DNA of 64,000 nucleotides from an uncultured Rhizobiaceae group bacterium (GTDB lineage: Bacteria > Pseudomonadota > Alphaproteobacteria > Rhizobiales > Rhizobiaceae). Shown in pieces: positions 45,648 to 54,457 of this stretch; within the stretch, counting starts at the first letter, position 1; every line of letters starts with the position of its first letter. The notes beneath the pieces were generated by a model. It had not been told where the DNA came from. It did not search any database and was given only the letters and a program-made list of their open reading frames with translations. The stretch lies in NCBI GenBank assembly GCA_947501445.1, contig CANMVS010000003.1, positions 434,001-498,000 on the forward strand, in the 5' to 3' direction. A program made the position numbers and the translations under genes.

Positions 45648-46127
45648 TCAATTGTCCTTGCCATCTAGGCCGGTGACATTCCAGTTTTCGGTTATCGATG
45701 CGCCATTGCCGCGAATGACTTTGGCAATCGGGCAATATTTCTGCAGATCAGTCTGGATCTTTTGCATTTGCTGTGGCGTTGCATCTGTTGTGATATCAAT
45801 ATCCAGCACAATGTCATCAAAGGGGCGCTCAACCTCCTCTTCGAGCAAGACGCCACGCCGATCAAACTGTGATGAAAGACGGATATCAAGGGCGCTGACA
45901 GTGACGCCCATATGTTCTGCAATGCGCTGCGTGATTACATTTGTACACCCCATCAGTGAGCCCATGAGGGTCTCGGTCGGTGAGAGCCCCTGATTTGTTC
46001 CGCCGCGAACAACGGGCTCATCGATCAGGCTTTCCAGATCGCGGACACCAACGCGTGTGCGGGCATGCGTTTCGCCCTTTGCGGTCATTCTCATCTCGAT
46101 GGCTTTTTTCTGCCTAATGGTCACCAT
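45648..46127 (-). CDS. OsmC/Ohr family protein
   Basis: 159 residues. The two redox cysteines are in SLMGCTNVITQRIAE and KYCPIAKVI, and GGTNQGLSPTETLMGSL is the family's conserved loop. Members reduce organic hydroperoxides. It is first in a two-gene operon with the peroxiredoxin-like gene and divergent from the molybdenum hydroxylase genes; an island operator lies 34 bases upstream of its start. Confidence 0.85.
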   Translation of the reverse strand: MVTIRQKKAIEMRMTAKGETHARTRVGVRDLESLIDEPVVRGGTNQGLSPTETLMGSLMGCTNVITQRIAEHMGVTVSALDIRLSSQFDRRGVLLEEEVERPFDDIVLDIDITTDATPQQMQKIQTDLQKYCPIAKVIRGNGASITENWNVTGLDGKDN

Positions 46128-46160
46128 TGTTGCTTTTTTCCAATTCGCTCTTGCCGCTTA

Positions 46161-46176
46161 TTTATAATTCGATAAA
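46161..46176. promoter_or_regulatory. island operator, third copy (TTTATAATTCGATAAA)
   Basis: Matches the perfect site TTTATCGATCGATAAA at 13 of 16 positions, with the outer arms TTTAT and ATAAA intact. It sits between the divergent OsmC (34 bases) and coxM-like (74 bases) genes, so it can control both. Confidence 0.65.
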
Positions 46177-46249
46177 TAATGAATAGACGACAGAACTTCA
46201 ACAGCAATTGTTGATGTGCTGTCGCAGCGCGATGATGGGGAGTGGACAA

Positions 46250-47101
46250 TTGAAGGCTGCAGAATTTGATTATGCAAAGCCCCGAACGGTGGATGAGGCT
46301 TTGGCAATCCTTGCCAGTCATGAGGGTGAAGTACGGCCCATTGCCGGTGGCCAGAGCCTCATGCCCATGATGAATTTTCGCCTGGCGCAGCCCGATATGC
46401 TGATGGATCTGAATGCGCTTGAAGAATTGCAGGGCATTCGCGATGAGGGCGGTTTCATCATCATTGGAGCCATGACCCGCTACCGTGAACTGGAATGTTC
46501 TGAATTGATCGCGGCGCATATACCGTTGATCTGCGCAGCGCTACCGCATATCGCGCATGCTGCCATTCGAAACCGCGGCACAATTGGCGGCAGTATTGCA
46601 CTGGCCGATCCGGCCGCCGAGATGCCGGCACTGATGCTGGCGCTAGAAGCGACAATCACCGTTGTCTCAAGTCGCGGCGTACGACGCATATTGGCAGACG
46701 AATTTTTCCTCGGCCTTTATGAAACTGCGCTTGCCGACGATGAAATCATCACCGAAATCCATGTGCCCAGGTCAAAGGCGCCTGCCCATTTTGCCTTTTG
46801 CGAACTGGCCCGGCGGCACGGCGATTATGCGATCGTGGGCATCGCCATCACCGCACAGGAAATTATGCCAATGCGGGGGCTAAGGGTCGCACTTTTCAGT
46901 GTCAGTGACCGGCCGGTCAGAGCCGTTGCAATCGAACAGGCACTGGAAAACACAAGTGTTGGCGATGCCGGAGCAATGAAACTGGCGGTACAGGCCATCG
47001 GGTCAATGGCGTTTCAGGATGACCTCAACGCAACGGACAAAACCAAACTGCATCTGGTTGGCGTTCTGTTGAAACGGGCTTTGACGGAGTTGTGCACATG
47101 A
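46250..47101 (+). CDS. molybdenum hydroxylase FAD subunit (CoxM type)
   Basis: 283 residues from a TTG at 46250 preceded by GGGGAGTGG; the N-terminus MKAAEFDYAKPRTVDEALAIL is that of CoxM-type subunits. FAD motifs are RPIAGGQSLMPMMNFR and AIRNRGTIGGSIALADPAAE. The protein passes electrons from the iron-sulfur subunit to an acceptor. Gene order M-S-L with four-base overlaps (ATGA) at both junctions gives a coupled three-subunit enzyme. Confidence 0.85.
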   Translation: MKAAEFDYAKPRTVDEALAILASHEGEVRPIAGGQSLMPMMNFRLAQPDMLMDLNALEELQGIRDEGGFIIIGAMTRYRELECSELIAAHIPLICAALPHIAHAAIRNRGTIGGSIALADPAAEMPALMLALEATITVVSSRGVRRILADEFFLGLYETALADDEIITEIHVPRSKAPAHFAFCELARRHGDYAIVGIAITAQEIMPMRGLRVALFSVSDRPVRAVAIEQALENTSVGDAGAMKLAVQAIGSMAFQDDLNATDKTKLHLVGVLLKRALTELCT

Positions 47102-47577
47102 CAGCAATTGAGGAAATTAATCTGACGGTCAATGGCGAACGATCCACGCACCGGGTTCCTGTACGCATGAACCTTGTCGATTTTCTGCGCAATGAACTGG
47201 GACTGACAGGCAGCCATGTGGGATGTGAACACGGTGTGTGCGGGGCTTGTACTGTTGAAGTAAACGGTGCGTGTGTGCGTGGCTGCCTGATGCTGGCGGT
47301 TCAGGCTGACGGACTGGAGGTCACAACGATTGAGGGTCTGACAGCCAGCGGCAGGGCAGGGGCGCTTCAGGCGGCGTTTCACAGGCGCAATTCCTTGCAG
47401 TGCGGCTTTTGCACGCCCGGTATGCTTGCCAGCGCCCTGGAATATTGTGAACGCGGTGGTGCGGCGGACAGGGCGGCGATCCGCGAACATATTGCCGGTA
47501 ACTATTGCCGTTGCACGGGCTATCAGTCGATCGTTGATGCAATTTATGAAGTCATTGCGGCGGAGGAAGCACAATGA
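47098..47577 (+). CDS. molybdenum hydroxylase 2Fe-2S subunit (CoxS type)
   Basis: 159 residues. The plant-type 2Fe-2S cluster is held by GCEHGVCGACTVEVNGACVRGC, and the second cluster by QCGFCTPGM and NYCRCTGYQSI. It links the molybdenum and FAD subunits. Overlaps both neighbours by four bases. Confidence 0.9.
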   Translation: MTAIEEINLTVNGERSTHRVPVRMNLVDFLRNELGLTGSHVGCEHGVCGACTVEVNGACVRGCLMLAVQADGLEVTTIEGLTASGRAGALQAAFHRRNSLQCGFCTPGMLASALEYCERGGAADRAAIREHIAGNYCRCTGYQSIVDAIYEVIAAEEAQ

Positions 47578-49952
47578 CCGGTCCCTTGAGTATTTTTGAC
47601 AGGCCCAATGCCTATATCGGCAAGTCGGTTCCTAGGCCCGATGCAGCGCGCCTGCTGGTTGGTCGGGGTCAATTTGTCGATGACCAGCAATTGCCGCGCA
47701 TGGTTCATGCGGCATTTGTGCGCTCGCCCCATGCCCACGCACGCATAGTAAGCATTGATGGTGCGCAGGCTGCCACCATGCAAGGGGTGGTTGCTGTCTA
47801 TGACGGCAGCGATATGGCAGATCACTGTGAACCCTGGGTCGGTACGCTCACACATATGCAGGGGTTGCGCTCACCGCCACAATATCCTCTCGCCCTTGAT
47901 GTGGTCCGCTGGCAGGGAGAGCCGGTCGCCATGGTCGTCGCCACAAGCCGTGCTCTCGCCGAGGATGCCTGCGGCCTGATTGATGTGGATTATGAACTGC
48001 TGCCGGAAGCCTGCAACGTTGAAGCCGCGCTGGACCGGGATGCAGCGGTTATTCATCCCGAATTCGGCAATAATCTGGCTTGGGAGCGGATCGTGGACAG
48101 CGGCGATGTGGACGCGGCTTTTGCCCGCAATGATGTTACCATCGTCGAGCGCACATTTCGCTTCAACCGGCATACCGGTGTCACCCTGGAACCACGTTCA
48201 TCTGTGGTGGATTTCAACCCTGCAGATGAAACCATGACCTATTGGTATGCTGGTCAGGCGCCGCACATGATGCAAGCCATTTTGTCAAAACATCTTGGCC
48301 TTGCAGAGGAGAATATTCGCCTGATTGCCAATGATGTCGGCGGGTCATTTGGTATAAAAATTCATACCTATGGGGATGATATTGCAACGGCTGTCGCTGC
48401 CCGCATCCTGGCAAGGCCGGTTAAATTTATCGCTGACAGGAATGAGAGTTTTTTAACGGATATCCACGCCCGCGACCACCGCATACATGGGCGTATGGCC
48501 GTTGCCAGGGATGGTGAAATTGCAGCTTTGGAAATTGATGATCTGACCGGTATTGGTCCCTACAGCATGTATCCGCGTACCTCGGCAATAGAGTGCAATC
48601 AGGTGCTCAATTTGACCGGTGCGCCCTATGCAATTCAAAACTACCGCGCCCGTGGACAGGTTGTTTTTCAAAACAAGAATCTCATGAGCCAGTACCGGGC
48701 TGTCGGGCATCCTGTGGCCATGGCTGTGGCGGAAGGACTGCTTGAAGATGCCGCACTGGCAATCGGTCTAGGGTCTGTTGACATACGCAAAAGAAATCTG
48801 ATCCGGGATGATGCCTACCCGGTCACATCAGCGGCCGGCATGAAGTTTGATGATCTGTCCCATTGCAGGACGCTGGACAAACTGTTGGACATTATGGGGC
48901 ACGATGTCTTGCGCGAAGAACATGCAAAGTTGAGAAGCAGCGGTATCCACCGCGGCATAGGCATTGCTTCCATTGTCGAGGTTACCAATCCAAGCCCGTT
49001 GTTTTATGGCGTTGGCGGGGCATCAATTGCCGCACAGGATGGTGCCACGGTGCGACTGGATGCGGCAGGTGCCATTCATGTTTCGGCCTCGATTACCGAA
49101 CAGGGGCAGGGAACCAATACCATCATCGCCCAGATCGCAGCAGACATGTTCGGCGTGGAAATCGATCGGGTAAAAGTCACCACCGGTGATACAGCGCACG
49201 TGCCCTATGGCGGGGGTACCTGGGCGTCGCGCGGTGCAGGTATTGGCGGTGAAGCCGTACTTCAGGCTGCCACTGCGCTGCGGGGGCAGGTTCTGGAGGT
49301 TGCCGGTACCATATTACAATGTGCCCCGGACCGGCTTGATATCCTGAGCGGTTCCATTGTCGACGTTAAGACAGCCGCGCAGCGTATGACGCTCCGGGAG
49401 CTGGGTCGGATCGTTTATTTTCGCGGCAATGAATTACCGCCAGACGTAAAACCTGAACTGATCGCAACGCGGCATTATCGCGTCACTGATTTTCCATTTG
49501 TTTTCACCAATGGTGCGATGGCAGCGGAAGTGGAACTTGATCCCGAAACCGGTTTTGTAAAGCTGCTTGGTTTTTGGGTCGTTGAGGATTGTGGCCGTGT
49601 CATCAATCCGCAACTTGTCGACGAGCAGATACGCGGCGGTGTTGTTCAAGGCATAGGCGGTGCCTTCTATGAGGAATGTATCTATTCATCAAACGGCCAA
49701 TTGCTGAATGCATCCATGGCGGATTATCTGGTGCCAATGGCCGCCGAAATGCCCGATATCGTGGTTGCCCATGTCGAGACACCGACCAAAACATCAGTCC
49801 TTGGCGCAAAAGGCGCCGGTGAGGCCGGGACCGGCGGCGCGCCTGCGGCGCTTCTAAATGCCGTGAACGATGCCCTGCGCGCCTTTGATACGTCAATATC
49901 TGAAATGCCGATGACACCGGAGCGCCTGTTGAAGGCGCTCGGCGTTGTTTGA
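47574..49952 (+). CDS. molybdenum hydroxylase large subunit (xanthine dehydrogenase family)
   Basis: 792 residues. Molybdopterin motifs include NDVGGSFGIKIHTYGDD, EQGQGTNTIIAQIAAD and GTWASRGAGIGGEAV; the catalytic Glu is in GAKGAGEAGTGG near the C-terminus. The substrate loop reads MSQYRAVGHPVAM. It lacks the AYRCSFR loop of form I CO dehydrogenase and differs from AYRGAGRPE of form II enzymes, so CO is not the substrate. Relatives hydroxylate N-heterocycles or aldehydes. No XdhC-type maturation factor is encoded nearby. The subunit is under the same operator as OsmC. Confidence 0.85.
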   Translation: MTGPLSIFDRPNAYIGKSVPRPDAARLLVGRGQFVDDQQLPRMVHAAFVRSPHAHARIVSIDGAQAATMQGVVAVYDGSDMADHCEPWVGTLTHMQGLRSPPQYPLALDVVRWQGEPVAMVVATSRALAEDACGLIDVDYELLPEACNVEAALDRDAAVIHPEFGNNLAWERIVDSGDVDAAFARNDVTIVERTFRFNRHTGVTLEPRSSVVDFNPADETMTYWYAGQAPHMMQAILSKHLGLAEENIRLIANDVGGSFGIKIHTYGDDIATAVAARILARPVKFIADRNESFLTDIHARDHRIHGRMAVARDGEIAALEIDDLTGIGPYSMYPRTSAIECNQVLNLTGAPYAIQNYRARGQVVFQNKNLMSQYRAVGHPVAMAVAEGLLEDAALAIGLGSVDIRKRNLIRDDAYPVTSAAGMKFDDLSHCRTLDKLLDIMGHDVLREEHAKLRSSGIHRGIGIASIVEVTNPSPLFYGVGGASIAAQDGATVRLDAAGAIHVSASITEQGQGTNTIIAQIAADMFGVEIDRVKVTTGDTAHVPYGGGTWASRGAGIGGEAVLQAATALRGQVLEVAGTILQCAPDRLDILSGSIVDVKTAAQRMTLRELGRIVYFRGNELPPDVKPELIATRHYRVTDFPFVFTNGAMAAEVELDPETGFVKLLGFWVVEDCGRVINPQLVDEQIRGGVVQGIGGAFYEECIYSSNGQLLNASMADYLVPMAAEMPDIVVAHVETPTKTSVLGAKGAGEAGTGGAPAALLNAVNDALRAFDTSISEMPMTPERLLKALGVV

Positions 49953-49990
49953 GGTGTCGCCAATATCAGGCGTTAATCACAATTGGCAGG

Positions 49991-50527
49991 CTAACTCTGT
50001 TTCTGCTTGGCCTGTGGCGCGGCGCCGTCAAATTCCTTGCGCAGATTTACAACCACACGGCGGTTTTGTGATTTGCACGATTTGGCAGCACAATTGCGAA
50101 CCTTGCGTTCCGTACCGTAACCCTTGGCCCACATGCGTTGCGGATTGACGCCCTTGGAGGCAAGATAATTCATGACTGCCTTGGCCCGTTGGTCTGAAAG
50201 TGCAACATTCTTGCTTGGGTCATCAGCGTAACCCTGAAGCTTGACCAGCCAGTTCGGATGCTGCACCAGCCACGCCGCCTGAAGATCCAGCGTTTCGCGC
50301 GTTACATCATCCAGTTTGGCAGAACCGGAGGCAAAATATACCCGGCGCCCGACGTCCATGATGAATTCTTCTTCACTGCCGGAGTTTACACGCGCAAAAC
50401 CCTTTGCCGGTTCATCTGTCGCCCCGCTCGATGATGCCGACAGTGTGTCTCTGGCGGAGCCCATGCACCCTGCCAGCGTCAGTGCGAGCAGGACACAGGT
50501 CATTATTGTTGGAAGACCAGCCTTCAT
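49991..50527 (-). CDS. OmpA-family lipoprotein
   Basis: 178 residues with a lipoprotein signal (CVLLALTLAGC, lipobox LAGC). The OmpA C-terminal peptidoglycan-binding domain follows: VYFASGSAKLDDVTRETLDLQAAWL, VKLQGYADDPSKNVALSDQRAKAVMNYLASKGV. It is Pal-like and should tether the outer membrane to the wall. GGGGGAAC precedes the ATG. A pair CAAKSC is present near the C-terminus. Next to an L,D-transpeptidase gene, so both concern the cell envelope; it is convergent with the island's molybdenum genes and not obviously part of them. Confidence 0.85.
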   Translation of the reverse strand: MKAGLPTIMTCVLLALTLAGCMGSARDTLSASSSGATDEPAKGFARVNSGSEEEFIMDVGRRVYFASGSAKLDDVTRETLDLQAAWLVQHPNWLVKLQGYADDPSKNVALSDQRAKAVMNYLASKGVNPQRMWAKGYGTERKVRNCAAKSCKSQNRRVVVNLRKEFDGAAPQAKQKQS

Positions 50528-50559
50528 ATTCGTTCCCCCGGTTTTATTTCATCCGTGCG

Positions 50560-51204
50560 TCAGGCACGGTCGGCAATGTGTTCCAGCACCAATACATCCG
50601 TACCAATCGGGCAGCGGCGATAAAGGTCGATTGCATCTTCGTTGAACATGCGGATACAGCCCGATGAAGCGTTTGTGCCGATTGACCAGGGTGCCGTGGT
50701 TCCATGAAGCCGGTATCCGGTATCACCACCATTGGCGCTGTGCAGGTAAAGTGCGCGCGGACCAAGTGGATTGTTTGGGCCACCTTCCATGGATTCTGGA
50801 AGACTTGGCTGGCGCTCTCTCATTTCCTTGGGTGGAACCCAGCGTGGCCAGCGCGCTTTGCGCGAAACATTGGCCCGACCAAACCACTGAAAACCTTCAC
50901 GTCCCACACCAACACCATAACGCAGCGCCGTATTGTTTTCCCAGATCCAGTAAAGGTAATGGTTGTTTGTGTCGATCACCACCGTACCTTCTGGCTCTGA
51001 AGAAAAATACTTCACCATCTGCCGGTGCCAGCGTTTGTCGACTGAGGCAAAATTTGTGCTTTTGAAACGATAGCCATTGTCGTCTGTGACGCCTTTGAAA
51101 TAGATGGCCTTGGATTGTGCCGCAGCATTGCCGAGCAGCATTTTCGGTGCAGCAAGGCCCGCGGTAACGGCAGCAGCACCGGCAATGAAATTGCGCCTTT
51201 TCAT
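50560..51204 (-). CDS. Tat-exported L,D-transpeptidase (YkuD)
   Basis: 214 residues. The N-terminus MKRRNFIAGAAAVTAGLAAP is a twin-arginine signal. The YkuD domain contains YGVGVGREGFQWFG and the catalytic HGTTAPWSIGTNASSGCIRM with its His and Cys. The enzyme makes 3-3 crosslinks in peptidoglycan or attaches proteins to it, in the periplasm. It lies 32 bases upstream of the OmpA-like lipoprotein gene on the same strand, likely one operon. Confidence 0.88.
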   Translation of the reverse strand: MKRRNFIAGAAAVTAGLAAPKMLLGNAAAQSKAIYFKGVTDDNGYRFKSTNFASVDKRWHRQMVKYFSSEPEGTVVIDTNNHYLYWIWENNTALRYGVGVGREGFQWFGRANVSRKARWPRWVPPKEMRERQPSLPESMEGGPNNPLGPRALYLHSANGGDTGYRLHGTTAPWSIGTNASSGCIRMFNEDAIDLYRRCPIGTDVLVLEHIADRA

Positions 51205-51567
51205 ATCGATCTCCCTTTGGCCAATTCAGCATGGCACTGTGGATGAATGCATCGCTTTTGTGGCCCCTGGTAAATTAATAACCCGAAAATGGCTTCAGCG
51301 GCAACTATGAGCACCACACTAGGTATCTGTGGCGTGCTGGTTGCTGTGCCCAATTCTGCCTGGTCTCACCCATGTCGGCGGGCTGGTGCTGGATATTCGT
51401 GACCAAATTGCCTATAGCAATTCAGGTTTGACGGGATCGGCAAAGCCTGAATGCATTGGCAAAATCAACGGTCGACACCGTTGTCCCGTTTCTGACGAAA
51501 CGTGAAACGGTCTAAGCAAATATCAGACGATTTTGAAAAACCGACACCGAGACAAATGAGGCCAGCC
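51205..51567. other. divergent intergenic region with a dispersed element
   Basis: Between the transpeptidase (leftward) and a methyltransferase (rightward). About 100 of its 363 bases are copy 5 of the dispersed element; the rest shows no clear operator or RNA gene. Confidence 0.5.
51413..51514 (+). repeat. dispersed two-hairpin extragenic element, copy 5
   Basis: Full-length copy beginning TATAGCAATTCAGGTTTGAC. Hairpin 1 keeps both arms with small changes (CAGGTTTG / CAAAGCCTG); hairpin 2 is perfect (CCGTTTC 51487-51493 with GAAACGG 51504-51510). The end is ACGGTCTA, as in copies 1 and 3. Confidence 0.85.
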
Positions 51568-52167
51568 ATGACCGACACTGAAACCATCGCAGCCTATGAC
51601 GCAAGGGTGGATGCCTATGCCGACATTGTAAAACGCGACAAACCTGATCCGGCATTGATTGCATTTATCGCGCGTTTACCGACCGGTGGCTATGTTCTTG
51701 ATCTTGGGTGCGGCCCTGGAAACGCCTCGGCTATCATGCGTGACAATGGACTGCGTGTGGATCCTGTTGATGCGTCTGCCCAAATGGTGCAACTTGCCAA
51801 TGCGACCCATGATATTGGTGCCCGACAGGCCGATTTCAGTGAAATCGAAGCTATTGCAACATATGATGGCGTCTGGGCCAATTTTATCCTTTTGCATGCA
51901 TCTGCCGCTGATTTTCCCGTTCATCTAGGTGCGCTTCATCATGCGTTGAAGCCAGACGGCATCTTGCACATCGGTATGAAACTTGGTGATGGAGCATCAC
52001 GCGACAGGCTTGGGCGCCTCTACTCCTATTACAGCGAAGAACAGCTGGCCACATTCCTTGGCGATGCCGGATTTACTGTTTTGGAAACCCTGAAGGGCGA
52101 AGATCTTGGGCTCGCCGGTGACGTGGAGCCATGGATCATCATGGTTGCTGTCAGGTGCCAGGCATGA
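51568..52167 (+). CDS. class I SAM-dependent methyltransferase
   Basis: 199 residues. Motif I is YVLDLGCGPGNASAI, followed by LRVDPVDASAQMVQLA, and VWANFILLHASAADFPVHLGALHHALKPDGILHIGMKLG. Typical small cytoplasmic methyltransferase, substrate unknown. A continuous frame runs back to a GTG inside the dispersed element, but ATG at 51568 has ATGAGG just upstream and starts the recognisable domain. Confidence 0.8.
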   Translation: MTDTETIAAYDARVDAYADIVKRDKPDPALIAFIARLPTGGYVLDLGCGPGNASAIMRDNGLRVDPVDASAQMVQLANATHDIGARQADFSEIEAIATYDGVWANFILLHASAADFPVHLGALHHALKPDGILHIGMKLGDGASRDRLGRLYSYYSEEQLATFLGDAGFTVLETLKGEDLGLAGDVEPWIIMVAVRCQA

Positions 52168-52288
52168 GGGAATTTAATCATGTTGAGAATTTGGGGTCGG
52201 CAATCGTCATTCAATGTTCAGTCGCTGATGTGGTGCGTTGGTGAACTCGGGTCAGGGTCTTTTAAATTGAAACTTCAGGCACGCACTG

Positions 52289-52888
52289 TCAGGCGGCGCC
52301 AAGTTTTAACAACAGGGCAAGGGCACGCTTTGCCCGGTTGGCTATTTCAGTATCGCTCATCAAAGGCATGACCCCGGTTACGCGCCTGATCTGCAAATCG
52401 CCAACGAGCAGGTTCACATAGATTTCAGCAGCCTCGGGCATTGTAAGATTTGGGAAATGTCCCTGCGCATTGGCGCGCTGGAATACTTTGGCGATCAGAG
52501 GCACAATCGTTTCGCGCCCGGCAGTGGCAAGCGCTGCACCCAAAACGCCGCTTGCATTGGCTGCCGCTACGCGGTTTAGGGCGATGGCTCTCGGGCTGAC
52601 AAGCAGCTTGAGTAATTTGGGACCAAGGGATGACAGCGTTTCAAGTGGCGCGCGTTCAACTGCAATGTCTGTTTCCAGCAACGACTTCACCTCCAGTGCA
52701 TTGCTTTCAACCATGGCTGTGAAGAGGCCGACCTTGTCGCCGTACCATCGATAGAGTGTCTCATTGGAGGCCTTTGCCTTTTTGGCCACAGATAACATCG
52801 ACATGCCCGCATAACCATTGCTTTCAAGCAGATCATAGGCAGCGTTTTCTATCTGGGTTTTTCTGGTTTGGCGTGTTTCGGCCCGCAT
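52289..52888 (-). CDS. TetR family regulator
   Basis: 199 residues. Helix-turn-helix: NAAYDLLESNGYAGMSMLSVAKKAKASNETLYRWYGDKVGLFTAM. The C-terminal domain with AAANASGVLGAALATAGRETIVPLI resembles the AefR-like group. Divergent from a DUF1772 / quinol monooxygenase pair, with two inverted repeats between, so it probably represses them. Confidence 0.85.
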   Translation of the reverse strand: MRAETRQTRKTQIENAAYDLLESNGYAGMSMLSVAKKAKASNETLYRWYGDKVGLFTAMVESNALEVKSLLETDIAVERAPLETLSSLGPKLLKLLVSPRAIALNRVAAANASGVLGAALATAGRETIVPLIAKVFQRANAQGHFPNLTMPEAAEIYVNLLVGDLQIRRVTGVMPLMSDTEIANRAKRALALLLKLGAA

Positions 52889-52915
52889 AAATCATCCTTT
52901 CGGTATTGACTCTAA

Positions 52916-52961
52916 CCGTACATTCTATTACGGAATTAAGCAAGCGTACATATAATTACGG
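52916..52961. promoter_or_regulatory. two operators (C/G)CGTA-N8-TACGG
   Basis: CCGTACATTCTATTACGG at 52916-52933 and GCGTACATATAATTACGG at 52944-52961, 28 bases centre to centre. They share CGTACAT and ATTACGG. They lie just upstream of the TetR start and about 90-135 bases before the DUF1772 gene, the expected place for TetR sites. Confidence 0.8.
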
Positions 52962-53050
52962 TTTTGTCTGTTTATCGTATTTATTCAAAGCCTAACGATC
53001 CCGGCTGCGCATAGAATTGACGGATTGAATTACCTGACAGGAGTACCGCC

Positions 53051-53551
53051 ATGCACAAAGCACTGACATTTTCCGCCCTGATATCCCTGCTCCTGATCGG
53101 GGCGATATTCGGGTTCTTCTATGCCTGGGTCTGCTCGACAATGTGGGGGCTTGATCAGGCAAATCCGAAAGTGGCAATTGCTGCAATGCAGGCCATGAAT
53201 GCGTCGGTCAGAAATGCCGCATTTGCACCCGCGTTCTTCGCAACACCTTTTGCTCTGCTGGTAACCGCCATTCTGGCCTTTCGCCTGTGTCGCCGTGATG
53301 CAGCCTACGCCTTTGGCGCTGCAGCGCTTATCTATCTGTGTGGCGGCCTGCTGCTGACAATGTGGGTCAATGTTCCCATGAACGAGGCTTTGGCCGGCAT
53401 CGTGGTGCCCACTGATGAGGCATTGGCACAGACTATCTGGCAGGATTATTCATCGGTCTGGCAGCAATGGAACCTGGCACGTACGCTCGCATCTGGTGCG
53501 GCGTTATCATGTGTGGGTTTCGGCCTGATGCGATTGGGACGCGCCACATAG
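53051..53551 (+). CDS. DUF1772 (anthrone oxygenase-like) membrane protein
   Basis: 166 residues, four helices (ALISLLLIGAIFGFFYAWVCSTMWGL, FAPAFFATPFALLVTAILAFRLC, AAALIYLCGGLLLTMWVNVPMNEAL, TLASGAALSCVGFGLM). WVNVPMNEAL and the C-terminal WQQWNLARTLASG are the conserved signature of DUF1772. Some relatives oxidise anthrones cofactor-free. Probably co-transcribed with the small monooxygenase gene 84 bases downstream under the divergent TetR. Confidence 0.8.
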   Translation: MHKALTFSALISLLLIGAIFGFFYAWVCSTMWGLDQANPKVAIAAMQAMNASVRNAAFAPAFFATPFALLVTAILAFRLCRRDAAYAFGAAALIYLCGGLLLTMWVNVPMNEALAGIVVPTDEALAQTIWQDYSSVWQQWNLARTLASGAALSCVGFGLMRLGRAT

Positions 53552-53635
53552 CATCATGGCGTTTTCGCTTTTCCGGTTTCAAAAAAGGTGCAACAAGCTT
53601 TGGACATCACAAACAAACAAGGCTGAGGATATTCC

Positions 53636-53923
53636 ATGCCACTTACGATCGTTGCCAATATTCACGCCATGCCTGATCAGGTTGATCTGGTCAAATCCGA
53701 ACTTGTTAAACTGATTGAAAAAACCCTGACGGAACCCGGCTGCATCAACTATGACCTGCATCAGGACAATGAAAACCCGGCTCATTTCATGTTTTACGAA
53801 AACTGGGAAAACCGTGACCTGTGGCAGGAACATATGAATGCCCCCCATCTGGCCCTGTTCGCTGAAGCCACAAAGGGCGCTGTGGAAAATGTCATTGTGA
53901 ACGAAATGTCGCCGGTTGATTAA
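53636..53923 (+). CDS. ABM-domain quinol monooxygenase-like protein (YgiN type)
   Basis: 95 residues, a dimeric alpha/beta ferredoxin-like domain: MPLTIVANIHAMPDQVDLVKSELVKLIEKTLTEPGCINYDLHQDNENPAHFMFYENWENRDLWQEHM. This is the antibiotic biosynthesis monooxygenase pattern, close to YgiN quinol monooxygenase. With the DUF1772 gene it suggests a small quinone or aromatic detoxification unit. Confidence 0.85.
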   Translation: MPLTIVANIHAMPDQVDLVKSELVKLIEKTLTEPGCINYDLHQDNENPAHFMFYENWENRDLWQEHMNAPHLALFAEATKGAVENVIVNEMSPVD

Positions 53924-53952
53924 AATCAGGGGAGCCGGAAGTTCCCGGATGA

Positions 53953-54420
53953 CTACTCGCGATGCCAGCCTGATATTTTAACATTTCCGAGTTGCTCAAC
54001 TTCCCGGCGACCTACATCACGCACAGCCTGTGAAAATGTCCACACATGCCCTTCGGGATCGCGCGCACGATAGGTGCGGTCGCCGTAAAACTGATCTTCA
54101 GGTTCCTGCAAAATGGTTGCACCGTTCTGGCGCGCGTGCTGACAATGGGCATCAATGTCGCTGGCAACCTGAACATAGATCAGCTGGGTATTCCTGCCAC
54201 CGACCGACGCCGGGCTTGCGACGAAGTCACTCCATTCCGCATCGACAATAATGGACGCGTTGCCATAGGCCATTTCCGCGTGAACAAGCCTGCCCTGTGC
54301 ATCGCGCATATCAACCAGACGGGTAAAGCCAAAGGCTCGTTCGATCCAGACAAGTGCAGCAAGCGGGTCGCGGTAAAATAGGCCGGTTCGAACAGCCTGT
54401 CTTGAAAAGGGATCACGCAT
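53953..54420 (-). CDS. VOC (glyoxalase-like) family protein
   Basis: 155 residues with VOC features: LFYRDPLAALVWIERAFGFTRLVDMRD, AEMAYGNASIIVDAEW, IDAHCQHARQNGATILQEPEDQFYGDRTYRARDPEGHVWTFSQ. This subgroup is common in alphaproteobacteria and uncharacterised; DPEGHVW is the conserved metal-strand end. It lies 37 bases after the polysaccharide-deacetylase-like gene on the same strand, so both may form an operon. Confidence 0.8.
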   Translation of the reverse strand: MRDPFSRQAVRTGLFYRDPLAALVWIERAFGFTRLVDMRDAQGRLVHAEMAYGNASIIVDAEWSDFVASPASVGGRNTQLIYVQVASDIDAHCQHARQNGATILQEPEDQFYGDRTYRARDPEGHVWTFSQAVRDVGRREVEQLGNVKISGWHRE

Positions 54421-54457
54421 GACAGGAGACTAAATTTGTCACCATGATTTGGCAATC

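Noticed and set aside
47574-49952. Form I carbon monoxide dehydrogenase (CoxL)
   Set aside because: The diagnostic AYRCSFR loop is absent.
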